Translations under genes and position numbers: made by a program
Shown here: positions 34,657 through 43,170 of the stretch, piece by piece
How the letters are laid out: the number at the start of each line of letters is the position of its first letter
Numbering within the stretch: position 1 is the stretch's first letter
Assembly (NCBI RefSeq): GCF_014699055.1
Contig: NZ_JACXAC010000004.1
Coordinates: forward strand, 372,001 to 436,000
DNA: 64,000 bases
Reading direction: 5' to 3'
Source: Hymenobacter armeniacus
GTDB taxonomy: Bacteria > Bacteroidota > Bacteroidia > Cytophagales > Hymenobacteraceae
Notes under the pieces: generated by a model
Databases searched by the model: none
Seen by the model: only the letters and a program-made list of their open reading frames with translations
Told to the model about the DNA's origin: nothing

Positions 34657-37600
34657 ATGGCCAAAAAATCCACTGCTACCCCGGTTGCCCCCGCCCCCAA
34701 AGCCAAAGCTGCCGCTCCGAAAACTACGGTCAAAAACGGCGCTACCGCCGTTGCGGCCGATACGGCTGCTGCCGTGCGCGACATCGCCGAAATGCCGGCT
34801 GCCGGGCCCACCACTGGGCACGTGCACGGCCAGCTCAACGGGCACAGCCCCGCCTCGCAGCACCTCGAAGCGCCTTTCATTGAAGTGTACGGCGCCCGCG
34901 AGCACAACCTCAAAAACGTGAGCGTGCAGATTCCGCGCAACCGGCTGGTGGTGTTCACGGGCATCTCGGGCTCGGGCAAGTCGAGCTTGGCCTTCGATAC
35001 CATCTACGCCGAGGGCCAGCGGCGCTACATGGAGACGTTTTCGGCCTACGCGCGCAGCTTCATGGGCGGGCTGGAGCGGCCCGACGTGGACAAGATTGAG
35101 GGCCTGTCGCCGGTTATCAGCATCGAGCAGAAAACCACCTCGCGCAACCCGCGCTCCACGGTGGGCACCATCACCGAGATTTACGACTTCCTGCGCCTGC
35201 TCTACGCCCGCACGGCCGAAGCCTTCAGCTACGCTACGGGCAAGAAGATGATTCGGCAGAGCGACGACCAGATTATCAACTACATCCTCAAGCACTTCGA
35301 CGGCAAGAAGCTGGTGGTGCTGGCGCCGGTGGTGAAAGGCCGCAAGGGCCACTACCGCGAAGATTTCCAGAAGATTGCCAAGCTGGGCTTCGCCAAAGTG
35401 CGCGTCGACGGCGAGATTCTCGACATCACGCCCAAGATGCAGGTGGACCGCTACAAAATCCACGACATTGAAATCGTGATTGACCGGCTGGTGGTGAAGG
35501 AGGAGGACCGGTTTCGCCTCAGCGGCTCGGTGCAAAACGCCCTCACGCACGGCAAAGGCACCATGCTGGTGCTCGACCCCGACGCCAAAAAAGCCCAGCC
35601 GCAGTTCTTCTCGCGCTTTTTGATGGACCCGGCCACCGGCATCGCCTACGACGACCCGGCGCCCAATACGTTCTCCTTCAACTCGCCTTACGGCGCCTGC
35701 CCCACGTGCAACGGCCTGGGCGAGGTGCAGGAAATCACGGAAGACAGCGTGCTGCCCGACCGCAAGCTCAGCATTGCGCGCGGCGGCATCGCGCCGCTGG
35801 GCGAATTCCGCGACATCTGGATTTTTCAGCAGCTCTCGCTCATCCTCAAAAAGAACAAGGCTACGCTGAACACGCCGATTGAAAAGCTGCCCGAAGAGTT
35901 GCTCAAACGCCTGCTGCACGGCATTTCGGAAGACGAGGCCGACAGCGGCAAAGGCACTTTTACGGAGCCGTTCGAGGGCATTATTCCCTTCCTGCGGCGG
36001 CAGATGGATTCGGAGTCGGACAACATTCGGGAATGGATTGCGCAGTACGCGCAGGCCCAGCCCTGCCCGGAATGCCAGGGCTACCGCCTCAAAAAGGAGA
36101 GCCTGCACTTCAAGATGGACGGCAAGCACATCGGCGAACTGTCGGTGATGGACCTGAACGAGCTGGCTGGTTGGTTTGAAGGCCTGGAGAACCGTCTGAC
36201 GGACCGCCAGAACGTGATTGCGCGCGAGCTGCTTAAGGAAATCCGCAAGCGCATCGGCTTTCTGCTAGAAGTGGGCCTCGACTACCTGAACCTGCACCGC
36301 CCGGTGCGCACGCTCAGCGGCGGCGAAAGCCAGCGCATCCGCCTCGCCACCCAGATTGGTACCCAGCTCGTGGGCGTGCTCTACATCATGGACGAGCCCA
36401 GCATCGGCCTGCACCAGCGCGATAACGAGCGGCTCATCAAGGCCCTGCAGCACCTGCGCGACATCGGCAACTCGGTGATTGTGGTGGAGCATGATAAGGA
36501 CATGATTCTCAATGCCGACCACGTGCTCGACATTGGTCCCGGCGCGGGCATCCACGGCGGCCACATCGTGGCCTCGGGCACGCCGCAGGAGATTTTCAAC
36601 TCGGGCTCGCTCACCTCACAGTACCTCAGCGGGCAAAAGCACATCGAGCTGCAAAAGAAAAAGCGCAAGGGCGAAGGCACTGAGCTGGTGCTGAAAGGCG
36701 CCAAGGGCAACAACCTGAAAAACGTGACCCTGAAAGTGCCGCTGGGCAAGCTGGTGGCCGTCACGGGCGTGTCGGGCTCGGGCAAGTCCACGCTCATCCA
36801 CGACACGCTGTATCCCATTCTCAACCAGTACTTTTTCAATTCCAAGAAGGAGCCGCTGGCTTACGGCAGCATTGAGGGGCTGGATTTGGTAGATAAGGTG
36901 ATTGAGGTGGACCAGTCGCCCATCGGCCGCACGCCGCGCTCGAACCCGGCCACTTATACCGGCGTGTTCACCGAAATCCGGCAGCTGTTTGGCGAGATGG
37001 CGGAGGCGAAAATCCGGGGCTACGGGCCGGGGCGCTTCTCCTTCAACGTGAAGGGCGGGCGCTGCGAAACCTGCGAGGGCGCGGGCATCCGCACCATCGA
37101 GATGAACTTCCTGCCCGACGTGCACGTGCCCTGCGAAACCTGCAAAGGCCGCCGCTATAACCGCGAAACGCTGGAAGTCCGCTTCAAAGGCAAGTCCATC
37201 ACCGATGTGCTCGACATGACCGTGGAGAAGGCCGTAGAATTCTTCGAGTTCCAGCCCCGCATCTTGCGCAAAATCAAGACCCTGAACGACGTGGGCCTCG
37301 GCTACCTCACGCTGGGCCAGCAGGCCACCACGCTCTCGGGCGGCGAAGCCCAGCGCGTAAAGCTCGCCACCGAGCTCAGCAAAAAGGACACCGGCAAGAC
37401 GTTCTACATTCTCGACGAGCCCACCACCGGCCTGCACTTCGAGGACATCAACCACCTCGCCGACGTGCTCCAGAAGCTGGCCGACAAGGGCAATACCGTC
37501 CTCATCATCGAGCACAACCTCGACCTGATTAAGGTAGCCGACCACGTCATCGACATCGGCCCCGAGGGCGGCGCGGGCGGCGGCACCATCGTGGCCCAGG

Positions 37601-37692
37601 GCACGCCCGAGCAGGTGGCCAAGGCCGGCAAGGGCCACACCGCCCGCTTCCTGGCCGAGGAGCTGCGCACCAGCAAGTACGCCACGGCCTAG
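34657..37692 (+). CDS. uvrA: Excinuclease ABC subunit A
   Basis: The 1011-residue protein is longer than the usual 940, because of an Ala/Lys/Pro-rich N-terminal extension of about 70 residues before [13 protein letters not shown]. It has two ABC ATPase halves with Walker A motifs GISGSGKSS (about 102) and GVSGSGKST (about 704). The signatures [14 protein letters not shown] and [12 protein letters not shown] are both present. Zinc-binding pairs CPTC, CPEC, CETC and CETC are intact. UvrA recognises bulky DNA damage and loads UvrB. The gene is monocistronic, ending at a hairpin terminator. Confidence 0.97.
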   Translation: MAKKSTATPVAPAPKAKAAAPKTTVKNGATAVAADTAAAVRDIAEMPAAGPTTGHVHGQLNGHSPASQHLEAPFIEVYGAREHNLKNVSVQIPRNRLVVFTGISGSGKSSLAFDTIYAEGQRRYMETFSAYARSFMGGLERPDVDKIEGLSPVISIEQKTTSRNPRSTVGTITEIYDFLRLLYARTAEAFSYATGKKMIRQSDDQIINYILKHFDGKKLVVLAPVVKGRKGHYREDFQKIAKLGFAKVRVDGEILDITPKMQVDRYKIHDIEIVIDRLVVKEEDRFRLSGSVQNALTHGKGTMLVLDPDAKKAQPQFFSRFLMDPATGIAYDDPAPNTFSFNSPYGACPTCNGLGEVQEITEDSVLPDRKLSIARGGIAPLGEFRDIWIFQQLSLILKKNKATLNTPIEKLPEELLKRLLHGISEDEADSGKGTFTEPFEGIIPFLRRQMDSESDNIREWIAQYAQAQPCPECQGYRLKKESLHFKMDGKHIGELSVMDLNELAGWFEGLENRLTDRQNVIARELLKEIRKRIGFLLEVGLDYLNLHRPVRTLSGGESQRIRLATQIGTQLVGVLYIMDEPSIGLHQRDNERLIKALQHLRDIGNSVIVVEHDKDMILNADHVLDIGPGAGIHGGHIVASGTPQEIFNSGSLTSQYLSGQKHIELQKKKRKGEGTELVLKGAKGNNLKNVTLKVPLGKLVAVTGVSGSGKSTLIHDTLYPILNQYFFNSKKEPLAYGSIEGLDLVDKVIEVDQSPIGRTPRSNPATYTGVFTEIRQLFGEMAEAKIRGYGPGRFSFNVKGGRCETCEGAGIRTIEMNFLPDVHVPCETCKGRRYNRETLEVRFKGKSITDVLDMTVEKAVEFFEFQPRILRKIKTLNDVGLGYLTLGQQATTLSGGEAQRVKLATELSKKDTGKTFYILDEPTTGLHFEDINHLADVLQKLADKGNTVLIIEHNLDLIKVADHVIDIGPEGGAGGGTIVAQGTPEQVAKAGKGHTARFLAEELRTSKYATA

Positions 37693-37712
37693 CCCCAACC
37701 TGGTATGTTGCG

Positions 37713-37750
37713 AATGAGGCCGGCAAATGGTTATTTGCCGGCCTCATTTT
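37713..37750 (+). terminator. uvrA terminator
   Basis: AATGAGGCCGGCAAAT and ATTTGCCGGCCTCATT around GGTT with a following T-rich stretch. It stands between uvrA and the next gene in the same direction. Confidence 0.9.
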
Positions 37751-37761
37751 GTTTTCATTCC

Positions 37762-38196
37762 ATGCGTGCAATGCTATTGTTTCTGTTGCTGGCGGCCTTG
37801 AGCGCCGCCCATCCCGCCACGCCCCCGGCTGGCACCCGCTTCGAGGGCAAGTTCACCAACGGGCTCAAGGGCAACACCTTGAGCTTCGTGCTGGCGCCCG
37901 ACGGCAAGACCATCAGCGACGTCACTTTCAAAGGCTATTGGCGCTGCGACGGCAAGCTGGAGATGCTGGGCGCCGCCGGCCCCACCAAAGGCACCTTTGC
38001 CGTGAGCAACGGCACCATTGCGGGCCGCATTTGTGAGCCACCGAATGGCGGAGCCACCGCGTGGTGCTTCGATTTGGGCGGCAAGATTGCGGGCAAAACC
38101 GCTACCGGCCGCTTCCGCATGAACATCAACGCCCTGCGCTGCGACTCCTACGAGCTGCAGTGGGAAGCCGTGGCCGTGGGGCCGGCCCGCAAGTAG
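37762..38196 (+). CDS. Small secreted protein of unknown function
   Basis: ATG 37762 (MRAMLLFLLLAAL) gives 144 residues with a signal peptide; the earlier in-frame ATG at 37705 lies in the uvrA terminator. The mature protein is beta-rich with four cysteines (WRCDG, ICEP, AWCFD, LRCDS) that could form two disulfides in the periplasm. No family is recognised. It is convergent with the TMEM175-like gene, with a seven-base gap. Confidence 0.65.
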   Translation: MRAMLLFLLLAALSAAHPATPPAGTRFEGKFTNGLKGNTLSFVLAPDGKTISDVTFKGYWRCDGKLEMLGAAGPTKGTFAVSNGTIAGRICEPPNGGATAWCFDLGGKIAGKTATGRFRMNINALRCDSYELQWEAVAVGPARK

Positions 38197-38203
38197 CAAC
38201 GGG

Positions 38204-38890
38204 TCAGGCGTGCGCCGCGTGGGTGGCGCCCATCTGCGCGGCATAGGCTTTTTCCAGGTGACGGCGGCGCCGACCGAAATAAAAGCCCAGCAGCGGGAAC
38301 ACAATGCCCGGAATAATGCGCAGCATCCACGGGTGCACAAAAAAGGCCAGCACGATGCTCACCCCAAACACCAGGGGCGTCATCATCGGGCGCACCAGGT
38401 CGAGGTCGGGGTGGCCACGTTCGTGGGCGGCCACCAGGCCGTGGCCCGGGTGCCGCAAATAGGTTTGGATGCGCGCCTGCAGCAGGCCCGTCGCAATGAT
38501 ATTGACGCTGTAGAGCACCCAGGGCGTGGCCAGCATGCCGTATTCGCTCTGGTAGGCCGTGGTGAAGGGCATGAGCACAATGCTCAGCAGAAACGCCATG
38601 TTCAGCCAAATCAGTGAGTTGTCGAGGTGCCGCACGAAACGGAAAATGCGGTGGTGGGCCGTCCAGTAAATGGCGATGATGAAGAAGCTGATGAGAAAGC
38701 CGATGAACTTCGGAATCAGCCGCAGCAGCGCGCTGGTGGCTTCGTGCTCGGTGCGGTGTTCCAACTCCGGCACTTTCAGCTCAATCACGAGCAGCGTGAT
38801 GGCAATGGCAAACACCGCATCGGTGAACAGAATCAGGCGTTCCAGTTGAAACGCGTCGCGGTTGTGCTGGGCCTTCTCGTTGCCATCCAT
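38204..38890 (-). CDS. TMEM175-family (DUF1211) potassium channel-like protein
   Basis: ATG 38890 (MDGNEKAQHN) gives 228 residues; an in-frame ATG at 38932 is less likely. Six hydrophobic segments are visible. The first contains the family motif RLILFTDAVFAIAITLLVIEL, whose FSD-like FTD segment lines the pore in this group. Bacterial TMEM175 homologues are tetrameric potassium-permeable channels. The C-terminal end is Arg/His-rich. It is a monocistronic gene bounded by a terminator on its upstream side. Confidence 0.88.
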   Translation of the reverse strand: MDGNEKAQHNRDAFQLERLILFTDAVFAIAITLLVIELKVPELEHRTEHEATSALLRLIPKFIGFLISFFIIAIYWTAHHRIFRFVRHLDNSLIWLNMAFLLSIVLMPFTTAYQSEYGMLATPWVLYSVNIIATGLLQARIQTYLRHPGHGLVAAHERGHPDLDLVRPMMTPLVFGVSIVLAFFVHPWMLRIIPGIVFPLLGFYFGRRRRHLEKAYAAQMGATHAAHA

Positions 38891-38944
38891 ACAGTTGCCA
38901 TCCGCCCAAAGGCAGATGCCGCAATATAGCATTTGCGCTGCATG

Positions 38945-38979
38945 AAAAAGCCGTCTCGGTTTCCCGAAACGGCTTTTTT
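38945..38979 (-). terminator. Hairpin terminator
   Basis: AAAAAGCCGT and ACGGCTTTTTT around a small internal CGG/CCG stem. It lies downstream of the DUF4142 gene at 39008 (minus strand) and upstream of the TMEM175 gene. Confidence 0.85.
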
Positions 38980-39007
38980 GTGCGGTGATAGAACGATGAG
39001 CTGATGC

Positions 39008-39733
39008 CTACATCTTCATGTCGCTGCTCTTCATGGCCATGCCCAGGTGTTGCTCCACCACGGGCACGGTTTTGCCGATGAAAGCCTTCAGGTCAGGGTC
39101 CTGAGTCATTTTTTCGTGGGCGCGCATGGTGTTGGCCGTCTTCTGGTGGTCGGCCTGCATCTGCGAGATGTACTTGGCTTCGAACTCCTTGCCCGAGAGT
39201 TTTTCCATGGCCGGTTTCATGGCCTTGTGCTCGGCGTCCATGTCGGTGGGCAGGGTCACGCCTTTCTTGGCGGCAATGGCTTTCAGGTCGGCCGTCGACT
39301 TGGTGTGGTCGGCAATCATCTTGTTGGCCATGTCCTTGGCCATGCCGGTCACGCCCTTGGCCAGGGCCATTTTGCTTTGCTGAATCTCGTTCTGGTCGCT
39401 GTGGGCGGCCGTCATCATAAATTCTTTGTCGTCTTTGTGAGGGCCGGTGGGGCCGTTGGGGTCGCCCATGGCCTGGCCGCTGCTGGCCGATTCGGTGCCG
39501 TTCATGGCGCCGTTGCCATTGTCGCTTTTGGCCGAGCCGGCCGCGCCGGGCTGGTTTTCGGGTTTTTCGGAGCCGGCCGGCATGGTGGCCGACACGGTGT
39601 CGCCGCCCGTGGCCGAGCTGGTCATGGTGTTGTCGCTGGCGTTGCCGTTTTCGGCGCTGGCGCCTTTGTTATCGCCGCACGAGGCCAGCGCAAACAGGCC
39701 CGTGGCCAGCAAAGGAAAGAGGATGCGTTTCAT
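39008..39733 (-). CDS. DUF4142 lipoprotein, paralogue 1
   Basis: The 241-residue protein has a lipobox LASCGD (Cys at about 19) and a Gly/Ser/Asn/Thr-rich linker of about 80 residues. A DUF4142 helical domain follows (about 100-235). The two conserved D-H pairs are present (IADHTKS, QADHQKT). The domain is a ferritin-like four-helix bundle of unknown role, often seen in stress-induced Bacteroidota and proteobacterial proteins. It is the first of three same-strand paralogues in 2.3 kb. The Met-rich end (MAMKSSDMKM) could bind metal. Confidence 0.85.
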   Translation of the reverse strand: MKRILFPLLATGLFALASCGDNKGASAENGNASDNTMTSSATGGDTVSATMPAGSEKPENQPGAAGSAKSDNGNGAMNGTESASSGQAMGDPNGPTGPHKDDKEFMMTAAHSDQNEIQQSKMALAKGVTGMAKDMANKMIADHTKSTADLKAIAAKKGVTLPTDMDAEHKAMKPAMEKLSGKEFEAKYISQMQADHQKTANTMRAHEKMTQDPDLKAFIGKTVPVVEQHLGMAMKSSDMKM

Positions 39734-39904
39734 GGAAGGGGAGTTGGATGTGGAAAGGAAGATGAGTCTGCCCCGGATACCCGGGAAGAGGCCCCGGGCA
39801 GGTGGAAGTGCAAGTAATACGGGGCGTTACGGGCAAGTTGTTGCGCGGCGGCCCGTATTTTATCCGCCGCGGTGGGGTAAGCAGAACCGTTGCCGGGCAC
39901 AAAA

Positions 39905-39930
39905 AAAGCCCGCTTCGCAAAGCGGGCTTT
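39905..39930 (-). terminator. Hairpin terminator
   Basis: AAAGCCCGCTT and AAGCGGGCTTT around CGCA, with a longer A tract on the left side (the T tract on the minus strand). It serves the DUF4142 gene at 39957. Confidence 0.88.
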
Positions 39931-39956
39931 CAGGCACTGCCGGTGGCGGGGCCGGG

Positions 39957-40553
39957 TTATTTGCGGGCATCCACGGCGGGCTTCATTTTGGTCACCATGT
40001 CGAGGTGCATTTGCAGCACGGGCACGTTCTTGGCCGCGAAGGCCTTGATGTCGGGGTCGGAGGCTTTGATGGAGGCGTCGGTGAATTCCTTCACGTCTTC
40101 CTGGTGGTCTTTCAGCATCTCCTTCAGGTATTCCTGGTCCATTTTGATGCCTTTTTCCTCGGTCACGTCCTTCAGCACCTTGGCGTGGTCGTCGCCGAGA
40201 ACAGTGGGCAGGGTGATGTTCTTCTTGGTGGCCAGGGCCATCAGCTCGGCGTTCGATTTGGTGTGGTCCGACACCATTTGCTGCGCAAACTGCTTGGCTT
40301 CGGGCGTGAGGGCACGGGCGGCCACCTGCTTGCCCAGCTCCACTTCCAGCATGCCGCCGCTGGCAGCCTTGGTGAGGAATTCGGAGTCGTAGTTCATGTT
40401 TTTCTCTTCCAACTTGCCGGTTTCGGTGGCGGCCGTGGCGGTGTCGGCCTTGGCTTCGTTGGCTTGTTGGGCCTGCTTCACCGAGTCGTTGGAATTGCAG
40501 GCCGTGGCGTTGAGCAGCAGCGCGGTGCTGAGCAGCACAGGGAGATGTTTCAT
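39957..40553 (-). CDS. DUF4142 lipoprotein, paralogue 2
   Basis: The 198-residue protein has lipobox NATACNS (Cys at about 19), a short Ala/Glu linker and a DUF4142 helical bundle (about 58-195). The family D-H pairs are present (VSDHTKS and LKDHQED), together with LPTVLG. Compared with paralogue 1 the linker is much shorter. It is separated from both neighbours by intergenic DNA with its own downstream terminator, so the three genes look like separate transcripts made by tandem duplication. Confidence 0.87.
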   Translation of the reverse strand: MKHLPVLLSTALLLNATACNSNDSVKQAQQANEAKADTATAATETGKLEEKNMNYDSEFLTKAASGGMLEVELGKQVAARALTPEAKQFAQQMVSDHTKSNAELMALATKKNITLPTVLGDDHAKVLKDVTEEKGIKMDQEYLKEMLKDHQEDVKEFTDASIKASDPDIKAFAAKNVPVLQMHLDMVTKMKPAVDARK

Positions 40554-40627
40554 GGCGAGGAAAGGGTTGATGAATACGCAAAAAGCAAGCGCTGAGTGAA
40601 ATGCAGATGAAGCGCCCCGCGCGGTCG

Positions 40628-41236
40628 CTAGGGCCGCTTGTCCACGGCGTCGGCCACGTCCTTGGCGCGGTCCAACAGTTCTTCCACCGCCGGGTGGTAC
40701 TTGGCCGCAAAGCCGCGAATGTCGCCGTCGTAGGCGTCGTCCTTCATGTCGTCGAAAGCGTCCTCGTCCTGGCCCTGGGCTTTCACCAGCAGCGCCACGG
40801 CGCGCTTTTCGAATTCGGCGCCGGGCTGGGTGCTGGCCTCGTGGTAGGCGGCCTGCTCGTCGCCGCCCAGGGCCGGCGGCACGGCCAGCTTTTTGGTGGC
40901 CGCCAGCGCGCGCAGGGCCGTCAGCAACTCCAAGCGCTGCTGCACAACGGCGGCGCCGTAGGCCCGCGCGGCCGGCACCGTGGCCCGGGCCTGCAGCAGC
41001 TTGCCCAGCTCCACTTCCAGGAGCGAGCTGCTGGTGGCGCGCACCAGAAACTCGGCGTCGGCCTCCTGTTTTTCGGTGGTGTCGGCGGCGTCAATTTTCT
41101 GTTCGTTCTGCGCCGTTGCGGAGTTCACGGCGTCGTCGCTGCCCGAGGGCGAAGAGCAGCTCACGCCGAGCACCGGCAGGGCCAGGCCCAAAAAAAGCCG
41201 CCGCAGGGGCGCTAAAGCAAATGGCAGCATGAGCAT
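40628..41236 (-). CDS. Divergent DUF4142 lipoprotein, paralogue 3
   Basis: ATG 41236 (MLMLPFALAP) gives 202 residues; ATG 41230 is equally good. Lipobox GVSCSS. The helical domain aligns with paralogue 2 (DAEFLVRATSSSLLEVELGKLLQARA against DSEFLTKAASGGMLEVELGKQVAARA). However, both conserved D-H pairs are lost: the positions read VQQRLE and KAQGQD. If the histidines serve metal or ligand binding in the family, this copy has lost or changed that function. The reading frame is intact. Confidence 0.8.
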   Translation of the reverse strand: MLMLPFALAPLRRLFLGLALPVLGVSCSSPSGSDDAVNSATAQNEQKIDAADTTEKQEADAEFLVRATSSSLLEVELGKLLQARATVPAARAYGAAVVQQRLELLTALRALAATKKLAVPPALGGDEQAAYHEASTQPGAEFEKRAVALLVKAQGQDEDAFDDMKDDAYDGDIRGFAAKYHPAVEELLDRAKDVADAVDKRP

Positions 41237-41422
41237 GACGAACGGGTGGGGTGTAGTGGGCAAGTAGCAGTGGCCCGCTATACGAGGCCTTGTGGGTCAG
41301 GTTTTTTTAGGCCGCGACTGAACTTTTTTGGCAAGGCCTTTAAACTTGTACCCCCGCGGTTCTTCCAACCGGCCAAACACACAGTTCTCATCTCTAATAT
41401 TCCTATTTTTCTCACCTTCGCC

Positions 41423-42277
41423 ATGCGTACTTTTTCATTCCGCTCCCTCACGTTGGCCTGCCTGGCCAGCGGCCTGCTTCTCACCGCCGGCTGCAATCGG
41501 AAATCCGACGACGCCGCCCCCGACGACATCACCACCGCCGAAGACCGCAGCGAAGACAACATCGAAACCGCCATCAGCACCGATGCCATGAACCTGGCCG
41601 GCCCGGCCGATTTCAGCTCCACCGCTCCCGCCTTCGCTATTCCCGACGCCGACTTCCGCGCCCGCTTTGGCTCCTGCGCCACCCGCACCTACGACGCCCA
41701 GGCCCGCGTGCTGACCATTGACTTTGGCACCACCAACTGCCTGTGCGCCGACGGCCGCTACCGCCGCGGCCAGATTCGGGTGGCCTTCACCACCGATGTG
41801 CTCAAGCGCCGCGCCGGCGCCGTGGTGACTCGCGTCAACTACTTCGTGAACGACAACCAGCACACCGCCACCCGCACCTTCACCGACCTGGGCCAGGGCT
41901 CCTTCTCGGTCGACGTGACCGGCGCCAGCATCATCCGCGCCAACAACGGCGGCACCCACTCCTGGACCGCCAACTGGACCTTCACCCAAACGGCGGGCTA
42001 CGGCACCGCCACCTTCGCCGACGACGTGTTCACGGTGACGGGCTCGGCCGCCGGCACCAACCGCAAAAGCGTGGGCTACACCACCACCATCGACACGAAT
42101 AACCCCCTCATCAAGCGCGGCGACTGCCCCAAATACTACGTGCAAGGCAGCATGACCCTGACCAACACCAACGGCAAAACGCTGGTGCTGAACTACGACC
42201 CCAGCGGCACCCACGACTGCGACAAGATTGCCAGCGTGACCGTGAACGGCCGCACCCGCACCATCACCCTGCGGTAA
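41423..42277 (+). CDS. Lipoprotein of unknown function
   Basis: ATG 41423 (MRTFSFRSL) gives 284 residues with lipobox LTAGCNRK, Cys at about 22. An acidic linker follows (about 25-60). The rest is beta-rich with Thr, Asn and Asp, including CLCADGRYRRGQIRVAF and PKYYVQGSMTLTN, perhaps two beta-sandwich domains. Four to five cysteines remain in the mature part. The pattern is common among Hymenobacter-type lipoproteins, but I do not know a function. Confidence 0.75.
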   Translation: MRTFSFRSLTLACLASGLLLTAGCNRKSDDAAPDDITTAEDRSEDNIETAISTDAMNLAGPADFSSTAPAFAIPDADFRARFGSCATRTYDAQARVLTIDFGTTNCLCADGRYRRGQIRVAFTTDVLKRRAGAVVTRVNYFVNDNQHTATRTFTDLGQGSFSVDVTGASIIRANNGGTHSWTANWTFTQTAGYGTATFADDVFTVTGSAAGTNRKSVGYTTTIDTNNPLIKRGDCPKYYVQGSMTLTNTNGKTLVLNYDPSGTHDCDKIASVTVNGRTRTITLR

Positions 42278-43170
42278 GCCCGCCGTTGCCCGGCACCGGG
42301 CAGACGCTCCCTTCGACGCCCCCTCTAGGCAGCCACCCGCTGCGCTGGATGGGGCGTTTTGCATTGCTGCCATGCCACCTTTTGGGGACTATGTGATGCA
42401 GCCGTAACCAGTGGCCAGCCCGCTTCCCGTTTCGGCTGCCGAGGCGGGCTTTTTGCGGACTGCTGGCTTACGGCCGCCCGCTGGTCGTTTGCTATGCGAC
42501 GACGACGACTGGCGTTACTGCGGCACTGCTACCGGCGCTTCTCCGCGCTGGCCCGCCGCCCCGTGGGGCGCCCGCGGCGCGTTGCTACCCGGTATTGCCG
42601 CGGAGTTTCCGCGACTTGGGCAACGAACAGGACCGCATAGGTGCTCGATTGTTGCCGCTTGCGCACTACTAGCTGCTTTTTGCAGGGCTCAAAGCCCAAA
42701 TGGCAAATGTTTTTTCGCCTCAACGCACCGGTGCTGGCCTAGTTGTATTAGAATAAATCAGAAAAAAATTAAATTGTTTATTTATTATAAAGAAAAATAT
42801 ATACATTTAACTATTATTAGATTAATCGTAAAAGTTCCCCTGAAAAGGGCTGCGTTTGTGCTCCGCGTGCTGCCCATGCTCAACGGCAGTGATAGAATAG
42901 CAGGGCCGGCTTGAGCACCGGTCCCGCTGGGTGTGGTCTCCGCTTCTTGCACATTCTGCCCGGGAGTTTCTGCCCGTGGGGCTGCGTGTTGGCAAGTAGC
43001 CACCCTTACGAATGCATAGGGTTTTCCGAGCCACTGGCTTCGGAATGAGGCGTTGCTGCCTTGCCGTTTCTGGCCTCCTTTTGCCGTGGTTCCACCGAGG
43101 GCCTTGGCCGGCCGCCTTGCGGCCCTCTCACGATGCTGGCGTTAGTCGTTCACTCACAACACGCATTACC
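42278..43170. other. Gene-free region with terminator and AT-rich spike
   Basis: About 890 bases without a convincing gene. It holds a terminator (42417-42454) and, at about 42738-42840, a block that is almost only A and T in a GC-rich chromosome. Its position upstream of a T9SS surface-protein gene mirrors the AT-rich region at 8270-8510. I see no exact TAnnTTTG box near the gene start. Confidence 0.45.
42417..42454 (+). terminator. Hairpin terminator
   Basis: AGCCCGC and GCGGGCT enclose a CCCGTTTCGGCTGCCGAG loop and are followed by TTTTTG. It lies 140 bases after the stop of the lipoprotein gene at 41423. Confidence 0.6.

Noticed and set aside
42411..42914. 167-residue plus ORF in the gene-free region before the T9SS protein
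   Set aside because: It starts inside a terminator hairpin and crosses the AT-only spike; amino-acid usage changes abruptly and no motif is seen.
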